DNA of 64,000 bases from Leptospira broomii serovar Hurstbridge str. 5399 (GTDB lineage Bacteria; Spirochaetota; Leptospiria; Leptospirales; Leptospiraceae): assembly GCF_000243715.2 (NCBI RefSeq), contig NZ_AHMO02000008.1, positions 359,001 to 423,000 of the forward strand, read 5' to 3'. The notes beneath the pieces are model-generated. The model was not told where the DNA came from. It worked only from the letters and a program-made list of their open reading frames with translations, and did no database searches. Below are positions 29,227-38,061 of this stretch, one piece after another. Positions within the stretch are counted from its first letter, which is position 1; each line of letters begins with the position of its first letter. Both the position numbers and the translations under genes were made by a program.

Positions 29227-30450
29227 CTATTGGTGATGATGGAGGCAATCTTCCAGCCTCGGATCGCCGACCGGAATCAGCGGAGCTTTCTCCAACCGTT
29301 TTAGAAGAACCAGTCCAAACAGACCGACCATTCCAACTACGGAACCTAAACTTGTTATATAACCGCCGAGCGAGAAATCCACGAAGTTTGCAGGATATAC
29401 CAGCCAGAAGATTTCCGTAGCTTGCGTAAATAGAATCCAAACCGCGACTTTCATTAAGAAATTAATATCTCGTTTATTCGGGCGGTTTAATAGAAGTAGG
29501 AAAGGAATCGCGAACTTAATTGCAGGAATCGCTAACGTAAGATATTCCCAACCGCCGGTTAAGCGTTGCTCAAAGAAGAAAGTTTCTTCGGGAATATTCG
29601 CATACCAAATCAGCATGAATTGGGAAAATCCTACGTAAGCCCAGAACACGGTGAAGCCGAGCATGAACTTACCTAAGTCGTGAATATGATTTTCATTCAC
29701 GAGATTTCCCAGGTATCCTTTCTTTTTCAGAAAGTAAGCCACGACGACGAGCGAAGAAAGCCCTGCTTGGTAAGCTGCCGCAAAGCAATAAACTCCGAAC
29801 ATGGTGGAAAACCAATGAGGGGTAAGAGACATGATCACTTCGAACGAAACGAGCGAGAAAGATAAGGCGAAGAAAACGATAAATCCACCCGAGAGTTTCG
29901 CGTTGAATTGAGTATGCTTTACGTCCTTATCCGTATCTTGCGCGACCGATCTCTTATAGAATAGATAACCGAATGCGGACCATACCACGCTTAAGAAAAT
30001 GAGAATCCCGGTGAAGAAACCCATATTCAGCAGCGGTTTTTTATGTTGAAGAAGATGATCATGGGCGACGACTTCTTCGTGAGTCCATTCGTATAGATCA
30101 TGGGCGCCCAAAGTTAGGATGACCAATAATACGCCTGCAACAGGAAGAAACATACCGTATCCTTCGGATATGCGTCGCAAGGTTACGGGCCAATGGGCGC
30201 CGGTTATATGACCAAGAGCAGTGAAGAAGATTCCGGCTATCGAGATACCCAGAATGAAAAAGGTTCCAACCAGATAAGCAGACCAAGCTGGATTGGAATG
30301 TCCGCCGTCATGACGTAGATTTTCATGACCGAGGCCAAATGCCGCAATCGCGAGGCTGACGAGACCGACAATAATCATTCCGATCAGCGCCGTTCTGGTT
30401 TTGGAATCCAGCTTATAGTTGATGAGGTTTTGTTCTACCTTAACGTCCAT
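29227..30450 (-). CDS. actF: Alternative complex III membrane subunit ActF
   Basis: The 407-residue polytopic protein has about ten membrane helices. It is homologous in layout to the quinol:cytochrome c oxidoreductase quinone-binding subunit 2 and to NrfD-like subunits. It is the sixth gene of the act order (A-B-C-D-E-F) and overlaps the actE stop by one base. The complex oxidises quinol and reduces a periplasmic electron acceptor in place of cytochrome bc1. The C-terminus ends in a histidine-rich tail (EDCLHHHQ). Confidence 0.88.
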   Translation of the reverse strand: MDVKVEQNLINYKLDSKTRTALIGMIIVGLVSLAIAAFGLGHENLRHDGGHSNPAWSAYLVGTFFILGISIAGIFFTALGHITGAHWPVTLRRISEGYGMFLPVAGVLLVILTLGAHDLYEWTHEEVVAHDHLLQHKKPLLNMGFFTGILIFLSVVWSAFGYLFYKRSVAQDTDKDVKHTQFNAKLSGGFIVFFALSFSLVSFEVIMSLTPHWFSTMFGVYCFAAAYQAGLSSLVVVAYFLKKKGYLGNLVNENHIHDLGKFMLGFTVFWAYVGFSQFMLIWYANIPEETFFFEQRLTGGWEYLTLAIPAIKFAIPFLLLLNRPNKRDINFLMKVAVWILFTQATEIFWLVYPANFVDFSLGGYITSLGSVVGMVGLFGLVLLKRLEKAPLIPVGDPRLEDCLHHHQ

Positions 30451-31052
30451 TATTTCTTAGCCGTTTCCTTGTTGGTCTTATTGTCGTGATCCTGGAGCTT
30501 CCGGATATAGAGGACGATTTTCCAACGATCTTCGGGAGCGATTTGAGAAGCATAGCTGTTCATACGTCCCTTCCCTTCGGTCATCGCGTGATAAATCTGC
30601 CCGTCCGAATACGCTTTCGCACTCGCTGATATTAGAGCCGCCATAGGACTTCCATCACTCTGTCCGGCATTTAATTTCGGAGCAGGTCCTACTACGAAAC
30701 CGTTTCCTGCACCGCGGACTCCGTGGCAAGGACTGCAATAGGTCTGGTATTTATCTTCCCCGCGCTTAAGATTTGCAAAATCCGCTTTGAATGGATTTGC
30801 GAGACCTTTATTAGGAATTACTGAAATATCCAGGCCTCTATATTCATACGGATAGTAGTCGACCGGAACCGCGCCCTTGGGCGGGAGCCGAACCGCCGAA
30901 TTATTGGCAAAGAAAGGCTCAGCTTCCTGCGCTTCCCTTGCGACTGAGTCAGCCATGTCGGGCATGTATTCTAGTGGTGGCGTCTTTGATTCGCAGTTCC
31001 AAAGTAAGAGAGCTGAGAATGAAAGGATGGAAAACTTATTCAGGGAAATCAT
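30450..31052 (-). CDS. actE: Alternative complex III monohaem cytochrome c, ActE
   Basis: The 200-residue protein has a lipoprotein-type signal (ILSFSALLLWNC) and one haem-binding motif CSPCH. It also has a class I cytochrome c C-terminal helix (EDRWKIVLYIRKLQ) and a candidate distal ligand Met in GKGRMNSYAS. It should be anchored on the periplasmic side of complex III, passing electrons onward. It lies between actD and actF in the conserved order. Confidence 0.9.
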   Translation of the reverse strand: MISLNKFSILSFSALLLWNCESKTPPLEYMPDMADSVAREAQEAEPFFANNSAVRLPPKGAVPVDYYPYEYRGLDISVIPNKGLANPFKADFANLKRGEDKYQTYCSPCHGVRGAGNGFVVGPAPKLNAGQSDGSPMAALISASAKAYSDGQIYHAMTEGKGRMNSYASQIAPEDRWKIVLYIRKLQDHDNKTNKETAKK

Positions 31053-31062
31053 TTCGTTTCTC

Positions 31063-31614
31063 CTATTTCACCGTCTCGACGTATTTTGCGCCTAGACTTT
31101 TAATGAACTCGGTGACGGAACTTTCCGAATAATTTGCGGAGTTGGAAGGAATCCAGAGCGCAAACTTGTCGTTAGTAATATCCGGATGTAAGATTTTCCG
31201 ATTCAACCTCGGAAGTTTGGCAAGAATGAATAATGCTACAGCCGTCGAAACCCCCGCCATGAAAACGGTGAATTCGAATGTGATCGGAATATATGCAAAC
31301 CAAGCATTCAGGCTTTTACCGGAGATGTTTATAGACCAGTCATACTTATGCGTTAGGTATTGCATTCCAAACCCTACAGTACAACCGAAAAGTCCCATAA
31401 AGAAAGTCACCCAAGGTATTCCCGAACGAGAAAGACCCATTGCATCGTCAAGCCCGTGGACCGGATACGGGGTGAAGCAATCGAATCCGGTATAACCTTT
31501 TTCTTTTGTCTTTTGAGCCGCGTCTACGATCTGGGAAGCGGTATCGAATAAACCGAATACTCCCGATTCTGTTTCCTGAAAGGAATGAAATTGTTCTTTA
31601 AGTGGTTTATACAT
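31063..31614 (-). CDS. actD: Alternative complex III subunit ActD (DUF3341)
   Basis: The 183-residue protein has an N-terminal soluble domain (GVFGLFDTASQIVDAAQK, YTGFDCFTPYPVHGL) and two membrane helices around 65-85 and 105-130. This is the DUF3341 pattern of ActD. The ATG overlaps the actC stop (TAATG). Its exact role in the complex is structural as far as is known. Confidence 0.92.
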   Translation of the reverse strand: MYKPLKEQFHSFQETESGVFGLFDTASQIVDAAQKTKEKGYTGFDCFTPYPVHGLDDAMGLSRSGIPWVTFFMGLFGCTVGFGMQYLTHKYDWSINISGKSLNAWFAYIPITFEFTVFMAGVSTAVALFILAKLPRLNRKILHPDITNDKFALWIPSNSANYSESSVTEFIKSLGAKYVETVK

Positions 31615-32987
31615 TAGTGGTGGCCTCCATCTTTATGGGGCATAACCGTTTTTATTTCCGCAACGGCGATTACCGGGAGCAATCTACAGAAGAGTAAAAA
31701 TAGGGTGAAGAAGATACCGAAGGTTCCTAAAAGCATCATGAAGTCGTAAACCGTCGGAATATAAACATCCCAGCTCGAAGGCAAGAAGTCCCTGTGCAGG
31801 GTCATTACGATCACGAAACGCTCGAACCACATTCCTATATTCACGATAATCGAAATGATGAACATAACCGGAATACTAGTCCGTAATTTCTTCCACCAGA
31901 ATACCTGGGGAGCAAACACGTTACAGCTAAACATAATGAAGTAGGCCCATCCGTACGGTCCGAAAGCTCGGTTCACGAATGCAAATCCTTCATATTCGTT
32001 GCCGGAATACCAAGCCATGAAGAACTCCGTCGAGTAAGCGAGTCCTACGATCAAACCGGTTACCATGATCACCTTGTTCATATTTTCCAGGTGCTTCATA
32101 GTAATGTAATCTTTAAGATTGAATACCTCTCTCGCGATAACCATGAGAGTTACCACCATGGCGAAGCCCGAGAAGATTGCCCCAGCGACGAAGTACGGAG
32201 GGAAGATGGTCGTATGCCAACCGGGAAGTATCGATACTGCGAAGTCGAAGGATACAATCGTATGCACCGAAAGAACCAAAGGAGTCGATAGCGCCGCAAG
32301 AATCATCGCAACCGTCTCCAAGTGCGACCAAGCCCTATTGGAACCGACCCAGCCGAAAGAAAGTATATCATATACCATTCTTCGAACTTTGCCGGTAGCC
32401 CGATCGCGAACCGAAGCGATATCGGGGATGAGTCCTATATACCAGAATACCAACGAAATCGTTAAGTAGGTCGATACCGCAAAAGTATCCCAAATTAAGG
32501 GCGATCTAAAGTTTACCCAAAGAGGCCCTCTTTCGTTCGGATACGGAAACAACCAGTAACCCATCCACGGACGTCCGATATGGATGATCAATGTCGATGC
32601 CGCAGTTAGTACCGCAAAGATCGTCATTGCTTCCGCGGCACGGTTAATCCCTGTTCTCCACTCTTGGCGAAACAAGTAAAGAACCGCAGAAATCAATGTG
32701 CCTGCGTGACCGATACCGATCCAGAACACGAAGTTGACGATAAAGAATCCCCAACCTACAGGATTATTAATCCCGAGGATATAAAGGCCTTCATACACTA
32801 GGTATCCGATGATACCCAAATCGATTACTGTAATCGTTAAAGCCAAAAGAAATGCCTTCCACCATAAGGAAGTAGGAAAGGCTTCGACCGGCTTGAGGAT
32901 ATCCTCCGTTACGTCACGAACGGATTTGCCGCCGGTGACCAGGGGCTGGATATCCAGGGCTTCTTTGATTGCGTTAGGTATAGACAT
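31614..32987 (-). CDS. actC: Alternative complex III quinol-binding membrane subunit ActC
   Basis: The 457-residue NrfD-family protein has about ten membrane helices and the expected N-terminus before helix 1 ([18 protein letters not shown]). It contains the [19 protein letters not shown] region seen in ActC proteins. It is thought to hold a quinol site close to the iron-sulphur subunit ActB. It follows actB by about 21 bases. Confidence 0.92.
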   Translation of the reverse strand: MSIPNAIKEALDIQPLVTGGKSVRDVTEDILKPVEAFPTSLWWKAFLLALTITVIDLGIIGYLVYEGLYILGINNPVGWGFFIVNFVFWIGIGHAGTLISAVLYLFRQEWRTGINRAAEAMTIFAVLTAASTLIIHIGRPWMGYWLFPYPNERGPLWVNFRSPLIWDTFAVSTYLTISLVFWYIGLIPDIASVRDRATGKVRRMVYDILSFGWVGSNRAWSHLETVAMILAALSTPLVLSVHTIVSFDFAVSILPGWHTTIFPPYFVAGAIFSGFAMVVTLMVIAREVFNLKDYITMKHLENMNKVIMVTGLIVGLAYSTEFFMAWYSGNEYEGFAFVNRAFGPYGWAYFIMFSCNVFAPQVFWWKKLRTSIPVMFIISIIVNIGMWFERFVIVMTLHRDFLPSSWDVYIPTVYDFMMLLGTFGIFFTLFLLFCRLLPVIAVAEIKTVMPHKDGGHH

Positions 32988-33008
32988 AGCGCTTCGTTTT
33001 ACTCCGGA

Positions 33009-36000
33009 TTAGATCTTGGTTCTGACCCTGGTCAAGTAAGCAACCGAGGGACCGACGTTTAGATATTCTAGCAAGCGATAAGCTCTTGGATCCGTGCTGA
33101 GTTTAGCGACTTCGGAAACTTTATCGTTCACATTTCCAAAGCTGATCGCGTCGGCCGGACAAGTTTGCTGGCAAGCAGTCTTAAGTTCGCCGTCTTTCAA
33201 AGTGCGACCCTCGTTCTTAGCTTGGATCTTTTTCTCAGCAATACGAGAAGAACAGAAGGTGCATTTTTCCATGACCCCGCGACCGCGAACGGTAACTTCA
33301 GGATTGAGTCCCAAATAGCGAGGTGCTCTTGCACCTTTCTGCGCTCCAGTTTCGTTATACCAATGCTGCGCCCAGTTATAACGACGTACTTTAAAGGGAC
33401 AGTTGTTCGAGCAGTAACGAGTCCCTACGCAGCGGTTATAAATCATGTCGTTGGTTCCTTCCGAACCGTGAACAGTCGCAAGAACCGGACAAACCGTTTC
33501 GCAAGGAGCATTTTCACAATGCTGACACATCACCGGTTGATGCGCGATTTGCAGATCTTCCGGCTTATCGGGATTACCGATATAATAACGATCGATTCGA
33601 ATCCAATGCATTTCGCGGCCGACTCGAACTTCGTCTCTTCCTACTGCAGGAATATTATTCTCGACTTGGCAAGCGATTACGCAAGCAGAGCATCCCGTAC
33701 ATGCAGTCAAGTCGATGCTCATTCCCCAGCGATAGCCTGGATAATCGAACACCGGATTCCCGCCCCGAGCATCCACCAATTTTCCGTCTTTTTTGATCTT
33801 CGGAATTTCAGACTCCGCCTTTCCGGAGGCCGGATCATTACGGTAGTCTTCGATAGAAGTGGATTGGATTAAAGGCCGATCCGGATAACCGAAACCGGGT
33901 GATAGCATATGGTGGTGCTGAGTGCAAGCCAGCTTGTATGTCTTTCCGGTCTTCTCTATCGAAGTCACGGAAATTCCCGAGAACACACCGCCTTCCGAAA
34001 GCGGATAGGCATTCTTACCTACACCGTTTCCGACGACTCCGACGGCGGTTCTTCCGTAGCCGACGGCAATACCTATCGTATCTTTGTGCATACCGGGTTG
34101 AACCTGTGCAGGCAGTTCGATAGAATGATTTGCGGTTTTAACGAGAACAACGTCGTTGGATTGAATGCCTTTCTCTTTTGCAAGTTGGGGAGAAATCAAT
34201 ACATAGTTGTCCCAAGTAACCTTAGTGACCGGATCAGGAAGTTCTTGTAAAAGAGAATTGTTCGCCCCTCTACCGTCGCCGATCGCAATCTTTTCGTAAA
34301 GAGCCAATCGAATTCCAGCCGACGTGGAAGAAATCTTCTTAAGCGCACCTCGGTTAAATCCACGAGATGCACCGGTCGCGATCTTTTTATCGGAAGCTTT
34401 TACGGTAGTTCCTACGCGAAGTAGATCTTCCCATTTTTGCTTAGAGCCGAGTTTTTTTACCCAAGAATTCTTTAGATATTCATAAAATACGCTTTCTCCG
34501 CCGAGAGAACCTCCAGCGAACTGAATCAAGCTGTCTTCGAAAGAGCGGCTGCGGAAAAGAGGCCTAATTGCAGGTTGCTGAATGGAGAAAATTCCTTTCG
34601 TTACTTCTGCGTCACCCCAAGATTCCAAGAAATGCGTGGTCGGAGCCAAGTAATTGGATGCGATCGCAGTTTCATCCGCACGATCCGAAAGGCTAACCAC
34701 CAACGCTGCCTGGTGAAGAAGGTTTTTCCATTCTTCGCCTGCTTGATAAACAAGATTAGTATCGTATAGAAAAAGAACTCCAACCTTAGTTTGCTTGAGT
34801 TGCGCGCCGAGTTCTTTTAGATTTCCGGAATAATCGGCCGATCCTTCTTTTTTCGGATTGGAATGATCTACAGTCTTTCCGTCGTTGTCCAACGCGGAGT
34901 TCAAATAGTTCACTAGAATCTGAAGATCGACTGCATCTTTAGTGGCTGCGGAAAGTCCGCCGGCAACTACTAAGGACTTCCCTCTGTTTTGCCAAAGAGC
35001 TTTTGCAGTTTTCTTAATATTCTCCGCATCCAATCCCAGCTCGGTAGCCAAACCTGCCAGCGTAGCTCCGTTCAGAGCGTCTTTAGTATTGGCTCCCAGT
35101 TCTCCAAGGGCGGCAGCGATCGCAAGCGCGAACTTTGTCTGATCTCCAGGACGAATCGGAAGACGAAGATCGGCATTGGATCCCGACACAGTCGGAACGG
35201 ATTCTGCCGCGACATAGAAGTTTACTTCTTTTCCACCCTTTCTGAGATTTCTACGTTTGGAAAAATCTTTCTGATGTTCTTCACCCGAAAGCCATCCACC
35301 CATAAAATCGCAATCGATAGAAAGAATCGCATTTGCTAAGTCAAAATGATAGTTAGGAATCAGGGCTTTTCCGTATGATGCCGCTTGACCCTTAGAAACC
35401 GCTTCTTCTGCGGAAGTTAAGGAAACTTCGTAATGCTTTCCGCCTCCGACAGCTTTTAAGAACTCGCCAATGAGTCCTTTCGTTGCAGGAGAATCCAGCG
35501 GAGGAGTTACTATAACCGTTTTACCTTTGTTTGCGTTTAGAGCTTCCCGAACTTTCGAATCCAAAACGGACCAATCGATTTTCTTTTCTTTTCCGGTTTC
35601 GATTAGCGCAGGATCTTGCGCACGATCCGGATCGTATAAATCGAAAATTGCCGCCTGCGTAGTCGCGCCCAAAGCCCCTTGAGAAACCGGGTGTTCCGGA
35701 TTTCCTTCCAATTTTAGAGGTCGACCGTCTCTCGCTTTAACAAGAATTCCGTTTCCACGGTGTACGGTTGCGTAATAGTAAGAATGGCCGTGCTTAACGA
35801 AATCGTATGTTTCTCCTTCGTCACCGACTCTTAGGTCGACATAAGGAACGATTTTTTCTACAGGCTTACGGACGCAATTTAGGGAAGTCATAGCAACTCC
35901 CGCGCCCATTAATTTAAGGAAAGTTTTTCGGTCGAATTCACCGGATTTAATCCTAGCGATGATCGGATCCGGAGAAGTGAAGAATTCGGAGCGTTGGAGC

Positions 36001-36083
36001 TCCTTCGTTTCTTCCGCTTTGTCGCGAAGTTCGAAGGAGAGCCAGTGTGCTTTCTTTTCTTTCTGGAAATTCTTATTATCCAT
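33009..36083 (-). CDS. actB: Alternative complex III iron-sulphur subunit ActB
   Basis: The 1024-residue protein joins a molybdopterin-oxidoreductase-like N-terminal domain, which lacks cofactor in studied ActB proteins, to a C-terminal ferredoxin domain. The latter has four cysteine groups (CTGCSACVIAC, CQHCENAPCETVC, CVGTRYCSNNC, CTFCSS...CQQTC) for three [4Fe-4S] clusters and one [3Fe-4S] cluster. An N-terminal export signal around residues 50-70 reads FDRKTFLKLMGAG, with Arg-Lys instead of the twin arginine. It receives electrons from quinol and passes them to the cytochromes. Confidence 0.95.
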   Translation of the reverse strand: MDNKNFQKEKKAHWLSFELRDKAEETKELQRSEFFTSPDPIIARIKSGEFDRKTFLKLMGAGVAMTSLNCVRKPVEKIVPYVDLRVGDEGETYDFVKHGHSYYYATVHRGNGILVKARDGRPLKLEGNPEHPVSQGALGATTQAAIFDLYDPDRAQDPALIETGKEKKIDWSVLDSKVREALNANKGKTVIVTPPLDSPATKGLIGEFLKAVGGGKHYEVSLTSAEEAVSKGQAASYGKALIPNYHFDLANAILSIDCDFMGGWLSGEEHQKDFSKRRNLRKGGKEVNFYVAAESVPTVSGSNADLRLPIRPGDQTKFALAIAAALGELGANTKDALNGATLAGLATELGLDAENIKKTAKALWQNRGKSLVVAGGLSAATKDAVDLQILVNYLNSALDNDGKTVDHSNPKKEGSADYSGNLKELGAQLKQTKVGVLFLYDTNLVYQAGEEWKNLLHQAALVVSLSDRADETAIASNYLAPTTHFLESWGDAEVTKGIFSIQQPAIRPLFRSRSFEDSLIQFAGGSLGGESVFYEYLKNSWVKKLGSKQKWEDLLRVGTTVKASDKKIATGASRGFNRGALKKISSTSAGIRLALYEKIAIGDGRGANNSLLQELPDPVTKVTWDNYVLISPQLAKEKGIQSNDVVLVKTANHSIELPAQVQPGMHKDTIGIAVGYGRTAVGVVGNGVGKNAYPLSEGGVFSGISVTSIEKTGKTYKLACTQHHHMLSPGFGYPDRPLIQSTSIEDYRNDPASGKAESEIPKIKKDGKLVDARGGNPVFDYPGYRWGMSIDLTACTGCSACVIACQVENNIPAVGRDEVRVGREMHWIRIDRYYIGNPDKPEDLQIAHQPVMCQHCENAPCETVCPVLATVHGSEGTNDMIYNRCVGTRYCSNNCPFKVRRYNWAQHWYNETGAQKGARAPRYLGLNPEVTVRGRGVMEKCTFCSSRIAEKKIQAKNEGRTLKDGELKTACQQTCPADAISFGNVNDKVSEVAKLSTDPRAYRLLEYLNVGPSVAYLTRVRTKI

Positions 36084-36102
36084 CTGTTATGCTATCTCCT
36101 GG

Positions 36103-36609
36103 TTATCTGTGGCAGGTGGAACAATCGGTTGGAGCATTGTTTTCCCGGTGACAATTCACGCAGTATCCCATATTCAAGGACGCGACTTGCTTGACTTTTA
36201 CCATCTCGGCAACGTTGCCATGACATTGGGAACAGTCTACACCGCGCTGAATGTGTCGGGAGTGATTGAACTGAACATGATCGGGAAGATCATGAACCTT
36301 AACCCACTCAAGAGGTTGCTTCTTCTGGTAAGTTTCGATAAGATATTTAATGTCGGGCTTCTGAGTTGCCACCATAGAGTGACAATTCATACACGTCGAT
36401 GTGTTAGGAACGGTTGCGTGAGCTCCCGTTTCCACACCCGTATGACAATAGCGGCAATCTACCTTATTGTCTCCGGCATGTATCTTATGGTTAAAGGGTA
36501 TAGGCTGGTCTGGCGAATAGCCCACGTATTTGGAGGGAGAAAAGATCAGGTAGGCCACCGCTGCAATAGCAATGAGCGGAACCGAAAGTTTCAAAGCTTT
36601 CTTATTCAT
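36103..36609 (-). CDS. actA: Alternative complex III pentahaem cytochrome c, ActA
   Basis: The 168-residue protein has one N-terminal membrane helix (LSVPLIAIAAVAYLIF) and five CxxCH motifs (CRYCH, CMNCH, CSQCH, CVNCH, CSTCH), as in ActA. It relays electrons on the periplasmic face. ATG 36609 is chosen; the frame stays open to a TTG at 36651, but the extra residues (FQTLFWTPRDFSR) are not ActA-like. It is the first gene of the act operon, so the promoter should lie between 36610 and about 36800. Confidence 0.93.
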   Translation of the reverse strand: MNKKALKLSVPLIAIAAVAYLIFSPSKYVGYSPDQPIPFNHKIHAGDNKVDCRYCHTGVETGAHATVPNTSTCMNCHSMVATQKPDIKYLIETYQKKQPLEWVKVHDLPDHVQFNHSRHIQRGVDCSQCHGNVAEMVKVKQVASLNMGYCVNCHRENNAPTDCSTCHR

Positions 36610-36836
36610 TCGTGAAAAGTCCCGTGGAGTCCAAAATAAGGTTTGGAACAAAGATTTCGGCTTGGGTTAAAATTGCAAGTAAACGCCTAAAAACGCAAAG
36701 GATTCGGCGATCTCTGCAAAATTTCTTTGAGACTAAGTATCAATTAAAAGCTAGTAAAAAAGATGAACGATAAATGCGGCTTTTTAATTTTTCTGCTTCT
36801 ATAGAGTCGAGAAAAGCGTTCTATGCACAAAAGATC

Positions 36837-36850
36837 AGAACGATCGTTCT
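36837..36850. promoter_or_regulatory. Palindromic operator candidate, GAAC-N4-GTTC type
   Basis: AGAACGATCGTTCT is a perfect 14-base palindrome 41 bases before the start of the secreted EEP-family gene. It fits GAAC-N4-GTTC, the LexA box known from Firmicutes and actinobacteria, whereas the reported leptospiral LexA site is TTTG-N5-CAAA. It partly covers the -35 region of a possible promoter with -10 TAAAAT at 36870-36875. Confidence 0.4.
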
Positions 36851-36890
36851 TAATAACTTGCAAAAAACGTAAAATAGAGGGACGAATATC

Positions 36891-37820
36891 ATGATGAAAC
36901 GGGCAAAAAAAAATCTAAAATGCGACGATCGAAGACGAATATTTTTTCAATTTCCGCTGATTGCTCTTTCTGCCTTGATAATAATGTCCTCCATTGCCGC
37001 GGATGACTCTCCTTCCAACCTCACAATTTCCAGTTTTAATGCGATGTTCTTATACGATGAAAAGGGGGATATGGGTAAATTTCCGGTAAATCGGCAAGCG
37101 AGATTGCCTGCGGATTTCGCGACGATTCGGACGATAGTTCTGCAAAATTCTCCGGATATAATAGGATTTCAGGAAATCGAAAACGAGTCCGCGATCAGAA
37201 TGGTTACCAACGAAAACTATAATTGCTCTGCCACCAGAACTCATGGATATTCCCAGGAAGTGGGCCTATGTTGGAAAAAATCGCTCCCGAATCCGATGTT
37301 AAGCGAATTGCCGCAACTTTCGCTCAGGCCAGGCTTAAGAAAAGGATTGATGGCTGAATTTTCTTTTCCGCAGGGAAAACTTACGGTGATTTCCGTTCAT
37401 TTAAAGGCCGGTAAATCCGCCGAAGATCAGTCCGAACGCCAAGAGCAAATAAAGGTATTAGGAGAAATTTTAGAAAGAAAGAAAAGATTCGTCCTTTTAG
37501 GCGATTTTAACGAGAACTTAAAATCGAAGAGATCGTCTTGGAATATGCTGAAAGGAGAGCGTCGCTTAGCAACGGCCAACTATAAAGCGAAATCAAATTG
37601 TTGGCAGCATAAAAAAGGATTTATCGACTATCTGATCACAGATCAGGAATGGAAACCCGGAAGTTTTCGACAATTTAAATTCAAAACCGACGACGGACAT
37701 TACGACGGGAATCCGCCTGAAGAACTAAGACTTTCCGATCATTGCCCAATTTCGGGGGAGCTGGTTTGGCAGAACGATCGAAGTCGGCGTAATTCCCATT
37801 CAGAATCAAAACCGGAGTAA
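36891..37820 (+). CDS. Secreted endonuclease/exonuclease/phosphatase family protein
   Basis: The 309-residue protein has an N-terminal export signal (FPLIALSALIIMSSIAADD) and the EEP fold motifs. ISSFNAMFL opens the domain, IIGFQEIEN carries the metal-binding glutamate, VISVHLKAG and LLGDFNENL form the core, and LSDHCPISGEL carries the catalytic Asp-His. The family includes DNase I, sphingomyelinases and inositol phosphatases; the substrate cannot be told by eye. An AGAGGG site lies nine bases before ATG 36891. A 14-base palindrome upstream may control it. Confidence 0.85.
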   Translation: MMKRAKKNLKCDDRRRIFFQFPLIALSALIIMSSIAADDSPSNLTISSFNAMFLYDEKGDMGKFPVNRQARLPADFATIRTIVLQNSPDIIGFQEIENESAIRMVTNENYNCSATRTHGYSQEVGLCWKKSLPNPMLSELPQLSLRPGLRKGLMAEFSFPQGKLTVISVHLKAGKSAEDQSERQEQIKVLGEILERKKRFVLLGDFNENLKSKRSSWNMLKGERRLATANYKAKSNCWQHKKGFIDYLITDQEWKPGSFRQFKFKTDDGHYDGNPPEELRLSDHCPISGELVWQNDRSRRNSHSESKPE

Positions 37821-37892
37821 AAGCGCACTTCCTTTCTCAAAATTTTTCAAAGAATAAAACTAGGAACCGCGAACTTATAAGGACTGAGTTCT

Positions 37893-38043
37893 GTGGGAGC
37901 TCACACAAGACCCTGCACAAGAAAGTTCATTGCAAGAAAGGGATATGTATGATATAGGGGTTGCGGGTTTCTCCCACGAGCCCTCCTCCACCACCCGAAC
38001 CTGGGCGGGGGCCGTCGGCCCCAAAGGCGGAACGGCCATTCCG
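37893..38043 (+). repeat. Dispersed structured repeat, copy 1
   Basis: This ~151-base element matches the copy at 41302-41453 with one single-base gap. The last 113 bases differ at only six positions by eye. It opens with GTGGGAGC, has CTCCCAC about 80 bases later (these ends can pair), then CCACCC/GGGCGG and GGCC-GTC-GGCC hairpins. It sits between two convergent genes and has no credible coding frame. Confidence 0.85.
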
Positions 38044-38061
38044 GTCTAAGTTCTATTTCGA

